Shown here: positions 15,469 through 25,070 of the stretch, one piece after another
Numbering within the stretch: position 1 is the first letter of the stretch
Layout: the number at the start of each line of letters is the position of its first letter
Assembly (NCBI RefSeq): GCF_001558695.1
Contig: NZ_LNTU01000038.1
Location: 62,001 to 126,000, forward strand
DNA from: Paramesorhizobium deserti
GTDB lineage: Bacteria > Pseudomonadota > Alphaproteobacteria > Rhizobiales > Rhizobiaceae
DNA length: 64,000 bases
Reading direction: 5' to 3'
The notes under the pieces: generated by a model
Told to the model about the DNA's origin: nothing
Database searches by the model: none
What the model saw: the letters and a program-made list of their open reading frames with translations, nothing else
Translations under genes and position numbers: made by a program

Positions 15469-16992
15469 ATGGGCAATTTCGGCTATCTGATGGACGGCTT
15501 CGCCACCGTCATCACCGCGCATCACCTCATGATCATGATGATCGGGGTCATGCTGGGCATCCTGGTCGGCGTTCTGCCGGGTCTCGGGGCGCCGAACGGC
15601 GTTTCGCTGCTCCTGCCGCTCACCTTCACGATGGATCCGATCTCGGCCATCATCCTGCTCTCCTGCATGTATTGGGGCGCGCTCTTCGGCGGATCGACCA
15701 CCTCGATCCTGTTCAATATTCCTGGCGAGCCTTCCTCGGTGGCGACCACATTCGACGGCTATCCCATGGCCAAGAACGGCCAGGCGACGCGGGCGCTGAC
15801 GCTTGCCTTCATGTCCGCCGGCATCGGCGCGCTTGCCGGCGTCGTCATGATCACGCTGCTTTCCGGCTGGGTCGCACGCTTTGCGCTGCAATTCTCTTCG
15901 CCGGAGTTCTTCGCCGTCTATTTCCTCGCTTTCGCCAGCTTCATCGGCATGAGCGCCAATGCGCCCGCCAAGACCTTGGTGACGATGATGCTGGGCTTCG
16001 CCTTTGCTACCGTCGGCATGGATACGATTTCCGGCGGGCTGCGCCTCACCTTCGGCATTCCGGATCTGATCAAGGGCATCTCCTTTCTCGTCGCGGTCAT
16101 GGGGCTCTTCGGTATTGGCGAATTGCTGCTGACGACGGAGGAGGGGCTGCGTTTCAATGGCATCAAGGCGCGCGTCCGGCCCATTGATGTCCTGAAGACG
16201 CTGAAGGAGATGCCGCGCTATGGCTGGTCGATCCTGCGTTCGACGCTGATCGGCATCTGGATGGGCATCACGCCCGCCGGACCGACCGCCGCCTCCTTCA
16301 TGAGCTATGGCCTCGCCCGGCGCTTCGCCAAGGACAAATCGCAGTTCGGCAAGGGCGACCCGCGCGGCATCGTCTCACCGGAAACGGCTGATCACTCCGC
16401 CGGCACGTCGGCGCTGCTGCCCATGCTGGCGCTCGGCGTTCCTGGTTCCGCGACGGCGGCGGTGATGATGGGCGGATTGATGATCTGGGGTCTGACGCCG
16501 GGGCCCATGCTCTTTATCGACAGGCCTGACTTTGTCTGGGGCCTCATCGCTTCGATGTATCTCGGCAATGTCGTCGCCGTGCTCCTGGTGCTGACCACCG
16601 TTCCGCTCTACGCCTCGATCCTGCGGGTGCCGTTTTCGATCGTCGGGCCGGTGATCGTCGCCATCATCTTCTCCGGCGCTTATCAGGTGGCCAGTTCGAC
16701 CTTCGACATGTGGCTCGTGCTCGGCTTCGGTATCCTTGGCTATCTCTTCAAGAAGCTGGACTATCCGATCGCGCCGCTGGTGCTGGCCATGGTTCTCGGC
16801 GACAAGGCCGAGGATGCTTTTCGCCAATCCATGCTGATGTCGAACGGATCGCTGACGATCTTCTGGTCGAACCCGCTCGTCTCGACGATCATGGCCCTTG
16901 GCGTGCTGATGCTCCTTTGGCCACTGATCGCCAAGGCGGCCGGCCTGCGCCGCCCGCGCCGCCCGGCGACCGGACATCCCGCCAAGGTCTGA
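15469..16992 (+). CDS. tctA: TTT large permease (TctA family)
   Basis: 507-residue permease with about 12 helices. TctA hallmarks are the conserved loop VLPGLGAPNGVSLLLPLTF, the YWGALFGGSTTSILFNIPGEP motif near residue 70-85 and the repeated PGSATAAVMMGGLMI in the second half. GGGAGGAAAC precedes the ATG. With tctB and tctC it forms a complete proton- or sodium-coupled, binding-protein-dependent carboxylate importer. The gene downstream, 38 bases away, encodes an oxidoreductase and likely belongs to the same operon. Confidence 0.95.
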   Translation: MGNFGYLMDGFATVITAHHLMIMMIGVMLGILVGVLPGLGAPNGVSLLLPLTFTMDPISAIILLSCMYWGALFGGSTTSILFNIPGEPSSVATTFDGYPMAKNGQATRALTLAFMSAGIGALAGVVMITLLSGWVARFALQFSSPEFFAVYFLAFASFIGMSANAPAKTLVTMMLGFAFATVGMDTISGGLRLTFGIPDLIKGISFLVAVMGLFGIGELLLTTEEGLRFNGIKARVRPIDVLKTLKEMPRYGWSILRSTLIGIWMGITPAGPTAASFMSYGLARRFAKDKSQFGKGDPRGIVSPETADHSAGTSALLPMLALGVPGSATAAVMMGGLMIWGLTPGPMLFIDRPDFVWGLIASMYLGNVVAVLLVLTTVPLYASILRVPFSIVGPVIVAIIFSGAYQVASSTFDMWLVLGFGILGYLFKKLDYPIAPLVLAMVLGDKAEDAFRQSMLMSNGSLTIFWSNPLVSTIMALGVLMLLWPLIAKAAGLRRPRRPATGHPAKV

Positions 16993-17030
16993 CGTAACGG
17001 CCCATCTCAGTTCCGGAAGGATCGCTCTCC

Positions 17031-18440
17031 ATGAACTTTCATGATTATTTTGCCGGCGCGGCCCGGCCCGTCGAGGCGTGCATTGTGGGTACCGGCGGGT
17101 TCGGCCGCAGCTTCCTGGCGCAGGCCGCGCGCGTTCCCCTGATGAATGTGCGGATCGCGGTCGATATCGACAGCGCCACGGCCGCGGCGGCGCTGGAATC
17201 CGTGGGAGCCGATAAAGTTGTCGAGTGCCACAGCGCGGAGGATGCGAGCCGCGCCTGGGCTGAAGGAGCTTCCATTGCCGCCGGCGACCTCGCCCATGTC
17301 ATCCATCTGCCTTTCGACGTGCTGGTGGAAGCGACCGGCCATCCCGAAGCGGGTGCCCGCCATACCGAATTGGCGATCGAAGCCGGCAAGCATGTTGCGC
17401 TCGTCTCCAAGGAGGTGGACAGCGTCGTTGGTCCGGGCCTCGCTGCTCTCGCTGCCCGGAAGGGCAGGGTGGTGACCCCGGTTGACGGAGACCAGCCGAG
17501 CCTGTTGATCGGTCTCGTCACCTGGGCGGAAGTGCTCGGCTTCGAGATCATCTGTGCCGGCAAGTCAAGCGAATATGATTTCGTCTTAGACCCGGCGGCC
17601 GGAACGCTGACGAGCAATGGTGTTACCATCGATACCGCAGGTTTCGGCGATCTGCTCGAGCTTGGCGAGCAGGACGTTGCCGAATTCGTAACGGCGCGGG
17701 CGAAGGCGGCGGCGGAGCTGCCGCAACGCGCGGTGCCCGATCTCTGCGAACTTGCCGTTGTATCCCATTTCGTCGATCTCGTTCCCGACCGGCCGGATCT
17801 GCACTGTCCGATCGCACGGATATCGGAAGTGCCGACCTTCCTTTCGACTTGGGATGATGGCGGGCTTCTCCAGGGCGAGCGGCGGATGGATGTTTTCCAC
17901 TGCCTGCGGCTTCCGGGCGAAATCAGCTTCGCCGGTGGGGTCTTCGTCGTCATCCGCTGCCGCGATGCGGCGAGCTGGGAACTGCTCGCCGGAAAAGGGC
18001 ATATTTTGAGCCGGAATGGCGCAACCGCCATGGTCTATCTGCCTCGCCATCTCCTGGGACTGGAGGCGGCCACGAGCGTACTGGAAGCCGGGCTTAAGGG
18101 GCTTTCCAGCGGCGCGAGGCATCCTCGCCCGCGTTTCGATCTCATCGCAATCGCCGATGCCGATCTTGAGGCCGGGACATTGCTGACGGCGACGGGCCAT
18201 CATCACGCCATCGAAAATGTTTCATCGGCGCTCGTGCCGGCGGGACCGCTCGAGGCGGAGCGACCGGCGCCGTTCTATCTCGTCGCAAACCGGCGGCTGG
18301 TCCACCCGGTAAAAGCCGGCAGCGCGATCCGTCTCGGTGACATCGCCGCGGAGGATTCATGCCTTCTCGATCTGCGCCGGCGGCAGGATGCCTTCTTCTT
18401 CGGAGCCGATTTGCAGAAGGCGCGCGAAAACGCTGTCTGA
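17031..18440 (+). CDS. Homoserine-dehydrogenase-like oxidoreductase with C-terminal SAF domain
   Basis: 469-residue protein. The N-terminal Rossmann fold has GTGGFGRSFLAQAA (residues about 21-34) and the homoserine/aspartate-semialdehyde-type second strand VLVEATGHPEAG and HVALVSKEVDSVVGPGLA. A catalytic-domain-like region follows, and the C-terminal 70 residues (NRRLVHPVKAGSAIRLGDIA) resemble the SAF domain that also occurs in FlgA and altronate dehydratase. Such proteins are often mislabelled FlgA. It closes the pdxA2-TTT operon and could process the imported acid; the reaction is unknown. GGAAGG lies upstream of the ATG. Confidence 0.75.
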   Translation: MNFHDYFAGAARPVEACIVGTGGFGRSFLAQAARVPLMNVRIAVDIDSATAAAALESVGADKVVECHSAEDASRAWAEGASIAAGDLAHVIHLPFDVLVEATGHPEAGARHTELAIEAGKHVALVSKEVDSVVGPGLAALAARKGRVVTPVDGDQPSLLIGLVTWAEVLGFEIICAGKSSEYDFVLDPAAGTLTSNGVTIDTAGFGDLLELGEQDVAEFVTARAKAAAELPQRAVPDLCELAVVSHFVDLVPDRPDLHCPIARISEVPTFLSTWDDGGLLQGERRMDVFHCLRLPGEISFAGGVFVVIRCRDAASWELLAGKGHILSRNGATAMVYLPRHLLGLEAATSVLEAGLKGLSSGARHPRPRFDLIAIADADLEAGTLLTATGHHHAIENVSSALVPAGPLEAERPAPFYLVANRRLVHPVKAGSAIRLGDIAAEDSCLLDLRRRQDAFFFGADLQKARENAV

Positions 18441-18475
18441 AGAGACAAAAGCCAGCCAAGGCTACAGTCATTCTT

Positions 18476-18500
18476 GGAACCTTCGCGGGAATGAGATGTT
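18476..18500 (+). promoter_or_regulatory. Possible EcfG/RpoE2-type promoter
   Basis: GGAAC (18476-18480), 18 bases, then TT (18499-18500), matching the spacing of rhizobial RpoE2 promoters, although the -10 reads TGTT rather than CGTT. The start codon of the 51-residue membrane protein is 24 bases downstream. Confidence 0.45.
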
Positions 18501-18523
18501 TGGCCCTGAAAAGGGCAGGAGTC

Positions 18524-18679
18524 ATGGTCAAGGACAAAGATCCCGAACAATTCACCTATTCCGGTGAGAAGGCCCGCCAGGGCGAGATCATTCTCAGGAC
18601 GCGGACGCGCCGCATCATCTTCATCGCTGGGCTGGCGGGGATACTGCTTTTCGCACTGATCCTGCGATTTGCGTTGTAG
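18524..18679 (+). CDS. Small single-span membrane protein (51 aa)
   Basis: 51-residue protein: a charged N-terminal half (MVKDKDPEQFTYSGEKARQG, then EIILRTRTRR) and one C-terminal membrane helix (IIFIAGLAGILLFALILRF). AGGAG lies upstream of the ATG. It looks like a small membrane protein commonly seen in rhizobia and sometimes mis-annotated as a peptide transporter permease; that recollection is unverified. It would be oriented with its N-terminus in the cytoplasm by the positive-inside rule. It is convergent with the sugar ABC operon. Confidence 0.65.
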   Translation: MVKDKDPEQFTYSGEKARQGEIILRTRTRRIIFIAGLAGILLFALILRFAL

Positions 18680-18683
18680 AACG

Positions 18684-19743
<1,060 letters not shown>

Positions 19744-19757
<14 letters not shown>

Positions 19758-20697
19758 CGGCGTTCTCCTTCACGCTTAAGCCGGGACCGGCATCGTAACG
19801 GCGCGGCAGGGTGGAAATGGCGGTCGAGGCGATGTGCACGCCATATGTCAGGCTTTCGCCAAGCGGCTTGCCAAGGGCGTGGGCGGCAAGAAAGGCCGCG
19901 TTGAAGACATCGCCCGCGCCGATCGTGTCGATGACGGACACATCAGGGGCAGGTGCCTGCCACTGCCGGCCATCGGCGTCGAGGCCGAGCGCACCTGCGG
20001 GGCCGCGCTTGACGATGACGAGCGCGCCGGCGGGCATAAGGCTGCGAAGCATGGATGCCGCCTCTTCCGGCGACGCCTTTCCGGAAAGGGCCGTGGCTTC
20101 AACCTCGTTGAGCAGCAGACAAGCCGAGCGCGACAGCCAATTTCTCGCCGCCTCGCAATTGGCGTCCGTCCAACCATCGAGCGGCCAGCCGGTGTCGAGC
20201 GCGACGCGGATATCATGCGCATCGGCGAGATTGAACAGCGCGTCATATTGCGTCGTCAGCGCGTCGGTGAGGAAGCTGCCGCAGACGAGCAGAGTGCCGC
20301 CGGCGAGCGCCTCCCAGTTCAGCATGGCGCGCACCTGCGGCCAGTCGAGCGCGGGGAGATGACCGCGCGTCGTGAAGAAGGTGCGCTCGCCACCCGGATG
20401 GGTGATGCCGATGGAAAGCGTGGTGCCGACGGGCGCCACCGGCCAGGCAGCGGAATGCGGCGCGAAGGCCTCGCGCAGCCAGATGCCGAACTGGTCGGAG
20501 CCAATATTGGCTGCGAACTGGTAGTCGAGGCCGAGCGCCGACCAGACGAGCGCGCTGTTGCCCGCCGCGCCGCCGACGCGCAGCTCGTCATGATCGACGA
20601 TGATCTCGGTGCCGGGCGTCGGCCAGGGCGTGGCCGGGCCCATGATCAGGTCGACATTGACATTCCCGACGACGGCGAGCGGATGCATCCCGTTCAT
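19744..20697 (-). CDS. PfkB-family carbohydrate kinase
   Basis: 317-residue ribokinase-like kinase. The N-terminal family stretch is VVGNVNVDLIMG, the glycine motif is ELRVGGAAGNSALVWSALG, and the C-terminal catalytic/anion-hole motif is DTIGAGDVFNAAFL with the base aspartate. It phosphorylates a sugar or sugar derivative. Its ATG overlaps the SIS gene stop (ATGA), so the two are translationally coupled. In the context of a sugar ABC importer and a SIS enzyme it could act like FrlD (fructosamine 6-kinase) or as a ketose kinase. Specificity is not readable. Confidence 0.88.
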
Positions 20698-21731
20698 TCG
20701 CTTCTCGTGATCTTGGACGAGCGCACCGGCGTGCCGGCATCGGCGACGCGCGAGGCGGCGAACTCGACCATGAAGCATTGCGCGGCTGGCAGCAGCGCGA
20801 AGATCGCCGCCATGCCGCTCGACGCGGTCACAGGAACGCTAACGATACCATCCACCGGCGGCTCTCCCGACGCGTCGAAGACGACGACGGGCGATCCTGC
20901 TTGTGCAGCGTCACGCGCCATGCGGGCGACGAGTTCCGATGTCGCTTCCTTTGCCCGGAACAAGACGATGCCGACCTTCGGCCCCAGCATCTCCATCGGA
21001 CCGTGGCGCAACTGCCCGCCTTCCAGCGAATAGCAGGGCAGGCGCGAGAGTTCCGTCAGCCCAAGGGCGATGGCTTCCGCCACGCCCTGCATCCGACGTC
21101 CGGATGTGACGATGGTCGAGACATCGCGCATGGCATCGAGCGCGGTGGATAAATCAGGTACCTGTGGGTGCGCTAGAAGAGTAAGGGCTGGTTGCTGATC
21201 TTCTCCCAGTGCCGCGAGTATCGCCGCGTGAAGCGCGAAGGTCACCGTCAGGCTGCGGGTCGCGGCGAAGGCGTGCTCTGTTCCACCGGCGCCGACGAGG
21301 TTCGGCAGGATCCTAGCCATGGTCGAGCCCGCCTCGAGGGTGAGGCCGAAGACATCCTCCGGCTTGCTCCCTTCCGAAATGCCCGCTTCCGAGAGGAAGC
21401 GCAGTACTTCGGCGCTTTCGCCCGATTGCGAGGTCATCAGGATGGTGCGGCCGGCAAGCGGCAGCGACTGGTTTAACTGTTCGGAAAGCGGCAGCGCCAC
21501 GGCGTCGACGCCGAGCTCGCGGTAAAAAGGCTCCATGGCACGGCCGACAGCATGGGAGCCCCCCATGCCGAGAAGCAGCAGCCTGCCGGTCCGCTTCAGC
21601 GAATTGGCAATGACTTTTGCGGTTTCGCCGGCATTCTCGAAAGAAGCCAGGGCGTCGCCATGCTGGCGCGCCATTTCCCTGTCGATCGCCATCAGGCCCG
21701 CCGGGCGCAAGCTGTTCACAGTCATATTCAT
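20694..21731 (-). CDS. SIS-domain sugar-phosphate isomerase/deglycase (GlmS/AgaS/FrlB-like)
   Basis: 345-residue protein with two SIS domains as in the isomerase half of GlmS. The first has LLLLGMGGSHAVGRAMEPF and the phosphate-binding SQSGESAEVLRFL; the second has the catalytic-region motif LEGGQLRHGPMEM. The family includes glucosamine-6-phosphate deaminases, AgaS and FrlB fructoselysine-6-phosphate deglycase. It overlaps the upstream permease stop by ATGA and the downstream kinase start likewise, so importer, SIS enzyme and kinase are one unit. Transporter + SIS + PfkB is the gene content of fructosamine (Amadori compound) operons, which makes FrlB-like activity a leading but unproven idea. 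Confidence 0.8.
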   Translation of the reverse strand: MNMTVNSLRPAGLMAIDREMARQHGDALASFENAGETAKVIANSLKRTGRLLLLGMGGSHAVGRAMEPFYRELGVDAVALPLSEQLNQSLPLAGRTILMTSQSGESAEVLRFLSEAGISEGSKPEDVFGLTLEAGSTMARILPNLVGAGGTEHAFAATRSLTVTFALHAAILAALGEDQQPALTLLAHPQVPDLSTALDAMRDVSTIVTSGRRMQGVAEAIALGLTELSRLPCYSLEGGQLRHGPMEMLGPKVGIVLFRAKEATSELVARMARDAAQAGSPVVVFDASGEPPVDGIVSVPVTASSGMAAIFALLPAAQCFMVEFAASRVADAGTPVRSSKITRSE

Positions 21732-22573
21732 CCTTTGACGCCGCCTCCGGTAAGCCCCGAGATCAGGGCGCGTTGCATGACGAGGCCGATCACCACAGGC
21801 GGCAGGGCGGCGAGCACGCCGGCTGTCGCGATCAGCCCGTAATCGGATACGCGGCCGCCGGCGAGATCGGCGATGGCCACGGTCAGGGTCTTGGCGCGCT
21901 GGTCGGAGGTGAAGAGCAGCGCATAGAAGAATTCGTCCCAGGCAAGCAGGAAGGCGAAGAGCGCCGCCGTCGCCATGACGGGCGCGGCGAGCGGCAGGGT
22001 GATGATGCGGAGCACCTGGTCGAGCCGCGCGCCGTCCATCATCGCCGCGCTTTCGATTTCACGCGGGATATTGTCGAGCCCCGATTTCAGCAGCCATGTG
22101 GTGAATGGCGCCAGAATGGTGAGGTAGACCATCGCCAGCCCGTAGACGGTATTGAGCAGGCCGAGTGCTGCGAGCGCCATATAGAGGGGCACGGCGAGCG
22201 CCACGGGCGGCAGCATATAGGTGGCGATGACGATATAGAGCGACCAGGTGACATCAGGGGTGCGCGACACGGCCCAGGCCGCGGGAATGGCCACGGCCAC
22301 GGCGGCCAGCGTCGCCATGCCTGCAACCTTGAGGCTATTCAGCAATGCCGAGATAAAGGCCGCGCCGGCGCTGTTGCTGGTGGTGGCGAGCAGCAGCTCA
22401 TAGCGGGAGAAGTCCACGTCCTGCGGCCACCAGTGCAGCGGCTTGGCAATGAGATCGTTCGTCGAGGAAATGCTCATGACGAAGAGCCAGAGGACGGGCG
22501 CGAGCACGACGATAGCGAGCAGCAGCGCACAGACATGGATGAAGATCTGGAAAGCGAGGCTGCGGCGCTCCAT
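21728..22573 (-). CDS. Sugar ABC transporter permease (MalG type)
   Basis: 281-residue inner-membrane permease with six helices. The cytoplasmic EAA-loop that contacts the ATPase is AAMMDGARLDQVLRIITLPLAAP. The short N-terminus followed directly by a helix (FQIFIHVCALLLAIVVLAPVLW) is typical of the MalG-like partner. It overlaps the MalF-type gene by one base and the SIS gene by four. Confidence 0.93.
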   Translation of the reverse strand: MERRSLAFQIFIHVCALLLAIVVLAPVLWLFVMSISSTNDLIAKPLHWWPQDVDFSRYELLLATTSNSAGAAFISALLNSLKVAGMATLAAVAVAIPAAWAVSRTPDVTWSLYIVIATYMLPPVALAVPLYMALAALGLLNTVYGLAMVYLTILAPFTTWLLKSGLDNIPREIESAAMMDGARLDQVLRIITLPLAAPVMATAALFAFLLAWDEFFYALLFTSDQRAKTLTVAIADLAGGRVSDYGLIATAGVLAALPPVVIGLVMQRALISGLTGGGVKG

Positions 22574-23457
22574 CAGGCTGTACCTCCGGCACTTTTGCGG
22601 ATGAGCGCGGCATAGGCGACGGCGAGTATGGTCACCAGCAGCGTGACGATCAGCGCCAGCGACGCGCCCGATCCGGCGCGCTGGAAGGAAAAGGCTTCCT
22701 GATAGACGAGGATGGAGAGCGTGCGGGTGCTGTTCGCCGGGCCGCCCCGCGTCATCACCCAGATGATGTCGAAGACCTTGAAGGCCTCAATGGTTCTGAG
22801 CACCAGCGCGACCATCAGCGGGCCGGCGAGATAGGGCAGGATCACGAAGCGGAAGCGAGACCATGCACCCGCGCCATCCACCATGGAAGCCGCCATGATA
22901 TCGCGCGGGACGGCCTGCAGCGCGGCCAATGCGATCAGCGCGACGAGCGGAAAATTCTTCCAGCAATCGGCGATGATCAGCGCCGCCATGGCGGTGCCGG
23001 GCTCGCCGAGCCATGAGCGATAGGTGTCGAGAAGGCCGATCTGCGTCAGAAGAGCGTTGAGCGCGCCATATTCGGGATTATAGATCAGCCGCCACAGCGT
23101 GGCGTTGACGACGGTCGGCAGCGCCCAGGGCAGGATCATCAGCGCCCGGAGCAGGGTGCGCCCCCTGAACTCCTGATTGAGCAATAGGGCGGCGAGCACG
23201 CCGAGCACCATTTCCGCCGTGACGGAAAGGACGGCGAACAACGCGGTGATGGTCAGGGCGCGCTGGAAATTGGAGCTGGAGATCAGCTTGGCGTAATTCT
23301 CGATGCCGACGAAGCTGCCTTGCGTTCCGATCAGCCTGGCATCGGTGAAAGAGAGCCTGACGGTATCCACCAGAGGCCAGCCGATGACCGCGATCATCAC
23401 GATCAGGAGCGGCAGCATCAGGAGCCAGGCTCTGGTCGTGATCCAGGTTTGGGACAT
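22573..23457 (-). CDS. Sugar ABC transporter permease (MalF type)
   Basis: 294-residue permease with six helices, starting MSQTWITTRAWLLMLPLLIVMIAVIGWPL. The EAA-loop is ASMVDGAGAWSRFRFVILPYLAGP. It lies 197 bases downstream of the binding-protein gene; that gap holds a large palindromic repeat element, so its transcription or message level may differ from that of the binding protein. Confidence 0.93.
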   Translation of the reverse strand: MSQTWITTRAWLLMLPLLIVMIAVIGWPLVDTVRLSFTDARLIGTQGSFVGIENYAKLISSSNFQRALTITALFAVLSVTAEMVLGVLAALLLNQEFRGRTLLRALMILPWALPTVVNATLWRLIYNPEYGALNALLTQIGLLDTYRSWLGEPGTAMAALIIADCWKNFPLVALIALAALQAVPRDIMAASMVDGAGAWSRFRFVILPYLAGPLMVALVLRTIEAFKVFDIIWVMTRGGPANSTRTLSILVYQEAFSFQRAGSGASLALIVTLLVTILAVAYAALIRKSAGGTA

Positions 23458-23483
23458 GAGGTTACGCCTGAACTTCTAGTTAT

Positions 23484-23606
23484 CGTCATCCTCGGGCTTG
23501 TCCCGAGGGATCTACGACAGAAAAACATGGATCGGTGCGGTCGTAAGCCTGTCACGGATGACGGTGCTTTTTTCCGTGGATCCTCGGGACAAGCCCGAGG
23601 ATGACG
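23484..23606. repeat. Palindromic intergenic repeat element (25-bp inverted arms)
   Basis: CGTCATCCTCGGGCTTGTCC... (23484-23508) and its exact inverse (23582-23606) flank 73 bases. The arms themselves contain CCTCGGG/CCCGAGG self-symmetry. Such GTCATCCTCGGGCTTGTCCC elements are familiar dispersed repeats in rhizobia. A second smaller hairpin CCTCCCC-ATCAG-GGGAGG lies at 23622-23640, next to the binding-protein stop. Confidence 0.75.
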
Positions 23607-23654
23607 GTCAGGGATGCGCTGCCTCCCCATCAGGGGGAGGTGGCGCCGGGCTGA

Positions 23655-24893
23655 TCAAAGGCCGCTGTTCTCGGCAGCCGCCTTCAGCGCGTCTTCCGGG
23701 CTCGACTGGTCGAGCAGCGCTTCCTGAATGCCCTGCTGCAGAGCGGCCGACAGCTCCTGATATTTCGGTGTCGTCGGACGCGGATACATGGCGGCGAGAG
23801 CGACCTTTGCCGCCTTGATCAGCTCTTCCTGATCCTTGGTGACATCGGGGTCCTCATAAGAGGCGGCCCAGATCGGCAGGCTGAGCTTGGCATAGGCGTT
23901 CTGCGTCTCCTGCGAGGTCATGAAGGCGATGTATTTCCAGGCCTCGTCGGGATGCTTGCTTGTCGTGGTGACGCCGAGGCCCATCGAGCCGTTGACGGCC
24001 GAAACCTCGCTCTTGCCTTCGACGCCGGGAGCGGGAACCACGCCGACCTTGCCGGCGACCTTGCTCTCCTTCTCGTCATTGGCGAGATTGTACATGTAGG
24101 TCCAGTTGAGCGCGAAGGCCGCTTCGCCATTCTGGAAGACGCGGCGGACGTCCTCTTCCAAGAACTCCTTGGAATTCGGGTTGCTGACGCCGGACTTATA
24201 ACTGTCGACCATATAGTTCAGCGCATCGAGGCCGCCATCGGTCTGGAAAGCCGGCTTGCCGTCTTCAAGGAACTTGCCGCCATAGGCGCTGACCAGCGTC
24301 GTGTAATCGCAGATCGCGGCTTCCGCCTGAGCCCAACTCCAGGCAATCGGGTTTTCGAGAAGGCCCTTTTCCTTGATGAGCTTGGCCTGATCCTGCAACT
24401 CCGCCCACGTCTTCGGGGGCTCGGAAATGCCCGCTTTTTCGAGGATTTCCTTGTTGTAGAAGAGATATTTGGTGTCGAGGATCCAGGGCATGCCGTAGCG
24501 CTTGCCCTCATATTCGACCGTCGTCCAGGCACCGGGAAGAATGCCGTCCTTCATTTCCGGCGTGATGCGGTCGGTGACGTCGACCAGCACCTTGTTCGCG
24601 GCATATTCGGCAGGCCAGATCACGTCGAAGAGCACGACGTCATAGCCGCCGCCAGAGCCTTGCGCGAGCACGGTCTTGTCGTGCAGGCCCTCATAGGGGA
24701 CGAATTCGAGATTGACCTTCACATCCGGATTGGCCTTGGTGAAGGCGTCCGTCATGGCGCGCACATCCGCCTCGCTATAGGCGGCCTGGGCCATGAAGAG
24801 CGCGTTGAGCGTTGTTTCCGCATAAGCGGGCATCGCCTGGATGCCCAGGAGAAGCGTTGCGCCGAGAAGCGCCGTGTTAATGGATTTCAGCAT
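23655..24893 (-). CDS. Sugar ABC transporter solute-binding protein (MalE/family 1)
   Basis: 412-residue periplasmic protein with signal peptide MLKSINTALLGATLLLGIQAMPAYAE. Family features include the segment FTKANPDVKVNLEFVPYEGLHDK, GGGYDVVLFDVIWPAEYA, MPWILDTKYLFYNKEILEKAG and NGSMGLGVTTTSKHPDEAWKY. GGAGGATGAC precedes the ATG at 24893. It is the first gene of the operon, facing the ROK regulator. The glycan or sugar bound cannot be read from the sequence. Confidence 0.93.
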   Translation of the reverse strand: MLKSINTALLGATLLLGIQAMPAYAETTLNALFMAQAAYSEADVRAMTDAFTKANPDVKVNLEFVPYEGLHDKTVLAQGSGGGYDVVLFDVIWPAEYAANKVLVDVTDRITPEMKDGILPGAWTTVEYEGKRYGMPWILDTKYLFYNKEILEKAGISEPPKTWAELQDQAKLIKEKGLLENPIAWSWAQAEAAICDYTTLVSAYGGKFLEDGKPAFQTDGGLDALNYMVDSYKSGVSNPNSKEFLEEDVRRVFQNGEAAFALNWTYMYNLANDEKESKVAGKVGVVPAPGVEGKSEVSAVNGSMGLGVTTTSKHPDEAWKYIAFMTSQETQNAYAKLSLPIWAASYEDPDVTKDQEELIKAAKVALAAMYPRPTTPKYQELSAALQQGIQEALLDQSSPEDALKAAAENSGL

Positions 24894-25009
24894 GTCATCC
24901 TCCAGTTTCTGGCTTTGAATCTCGCTATCCAACTTTGGAGCGTGCACCGTGCGGACGCTGTTCGACCGACCAGAGCTTCGTTCCCCGGGGCTTTCCAGGC
25001 CCTTCTTTT

Positions 25010-25058
25010 AAGTCAATTGTCTTGACTTATTTGTTGAGCAAGATTTAGCTCAAGTCAA
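25010..25058. promoter_or_regulatory. ROK regulator operator region
   Basis: AAGTCAA-TTGTC-TTGACTT (25010-25028) is a perfect inverted repeat; TTGAGC-AAGATTTA-GCTCAA (25034-25053) is a second; a further AAGTCAA is at 25052-25058. They sit directly before the ROK start and 120-165 bases before the divergent binding-protein gene, as expected for shared repression. Confidence 0.7.
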
Positions 25059-25070
25059 GAGGGTTCGAAA

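Noticed and set aside
19834-21033. 399-codon open frame opposite the PfkB and SIS genes
   Set aside because: Antisense shadow with arginine/glycine-rich sequence; both sense genes have clear motifs.
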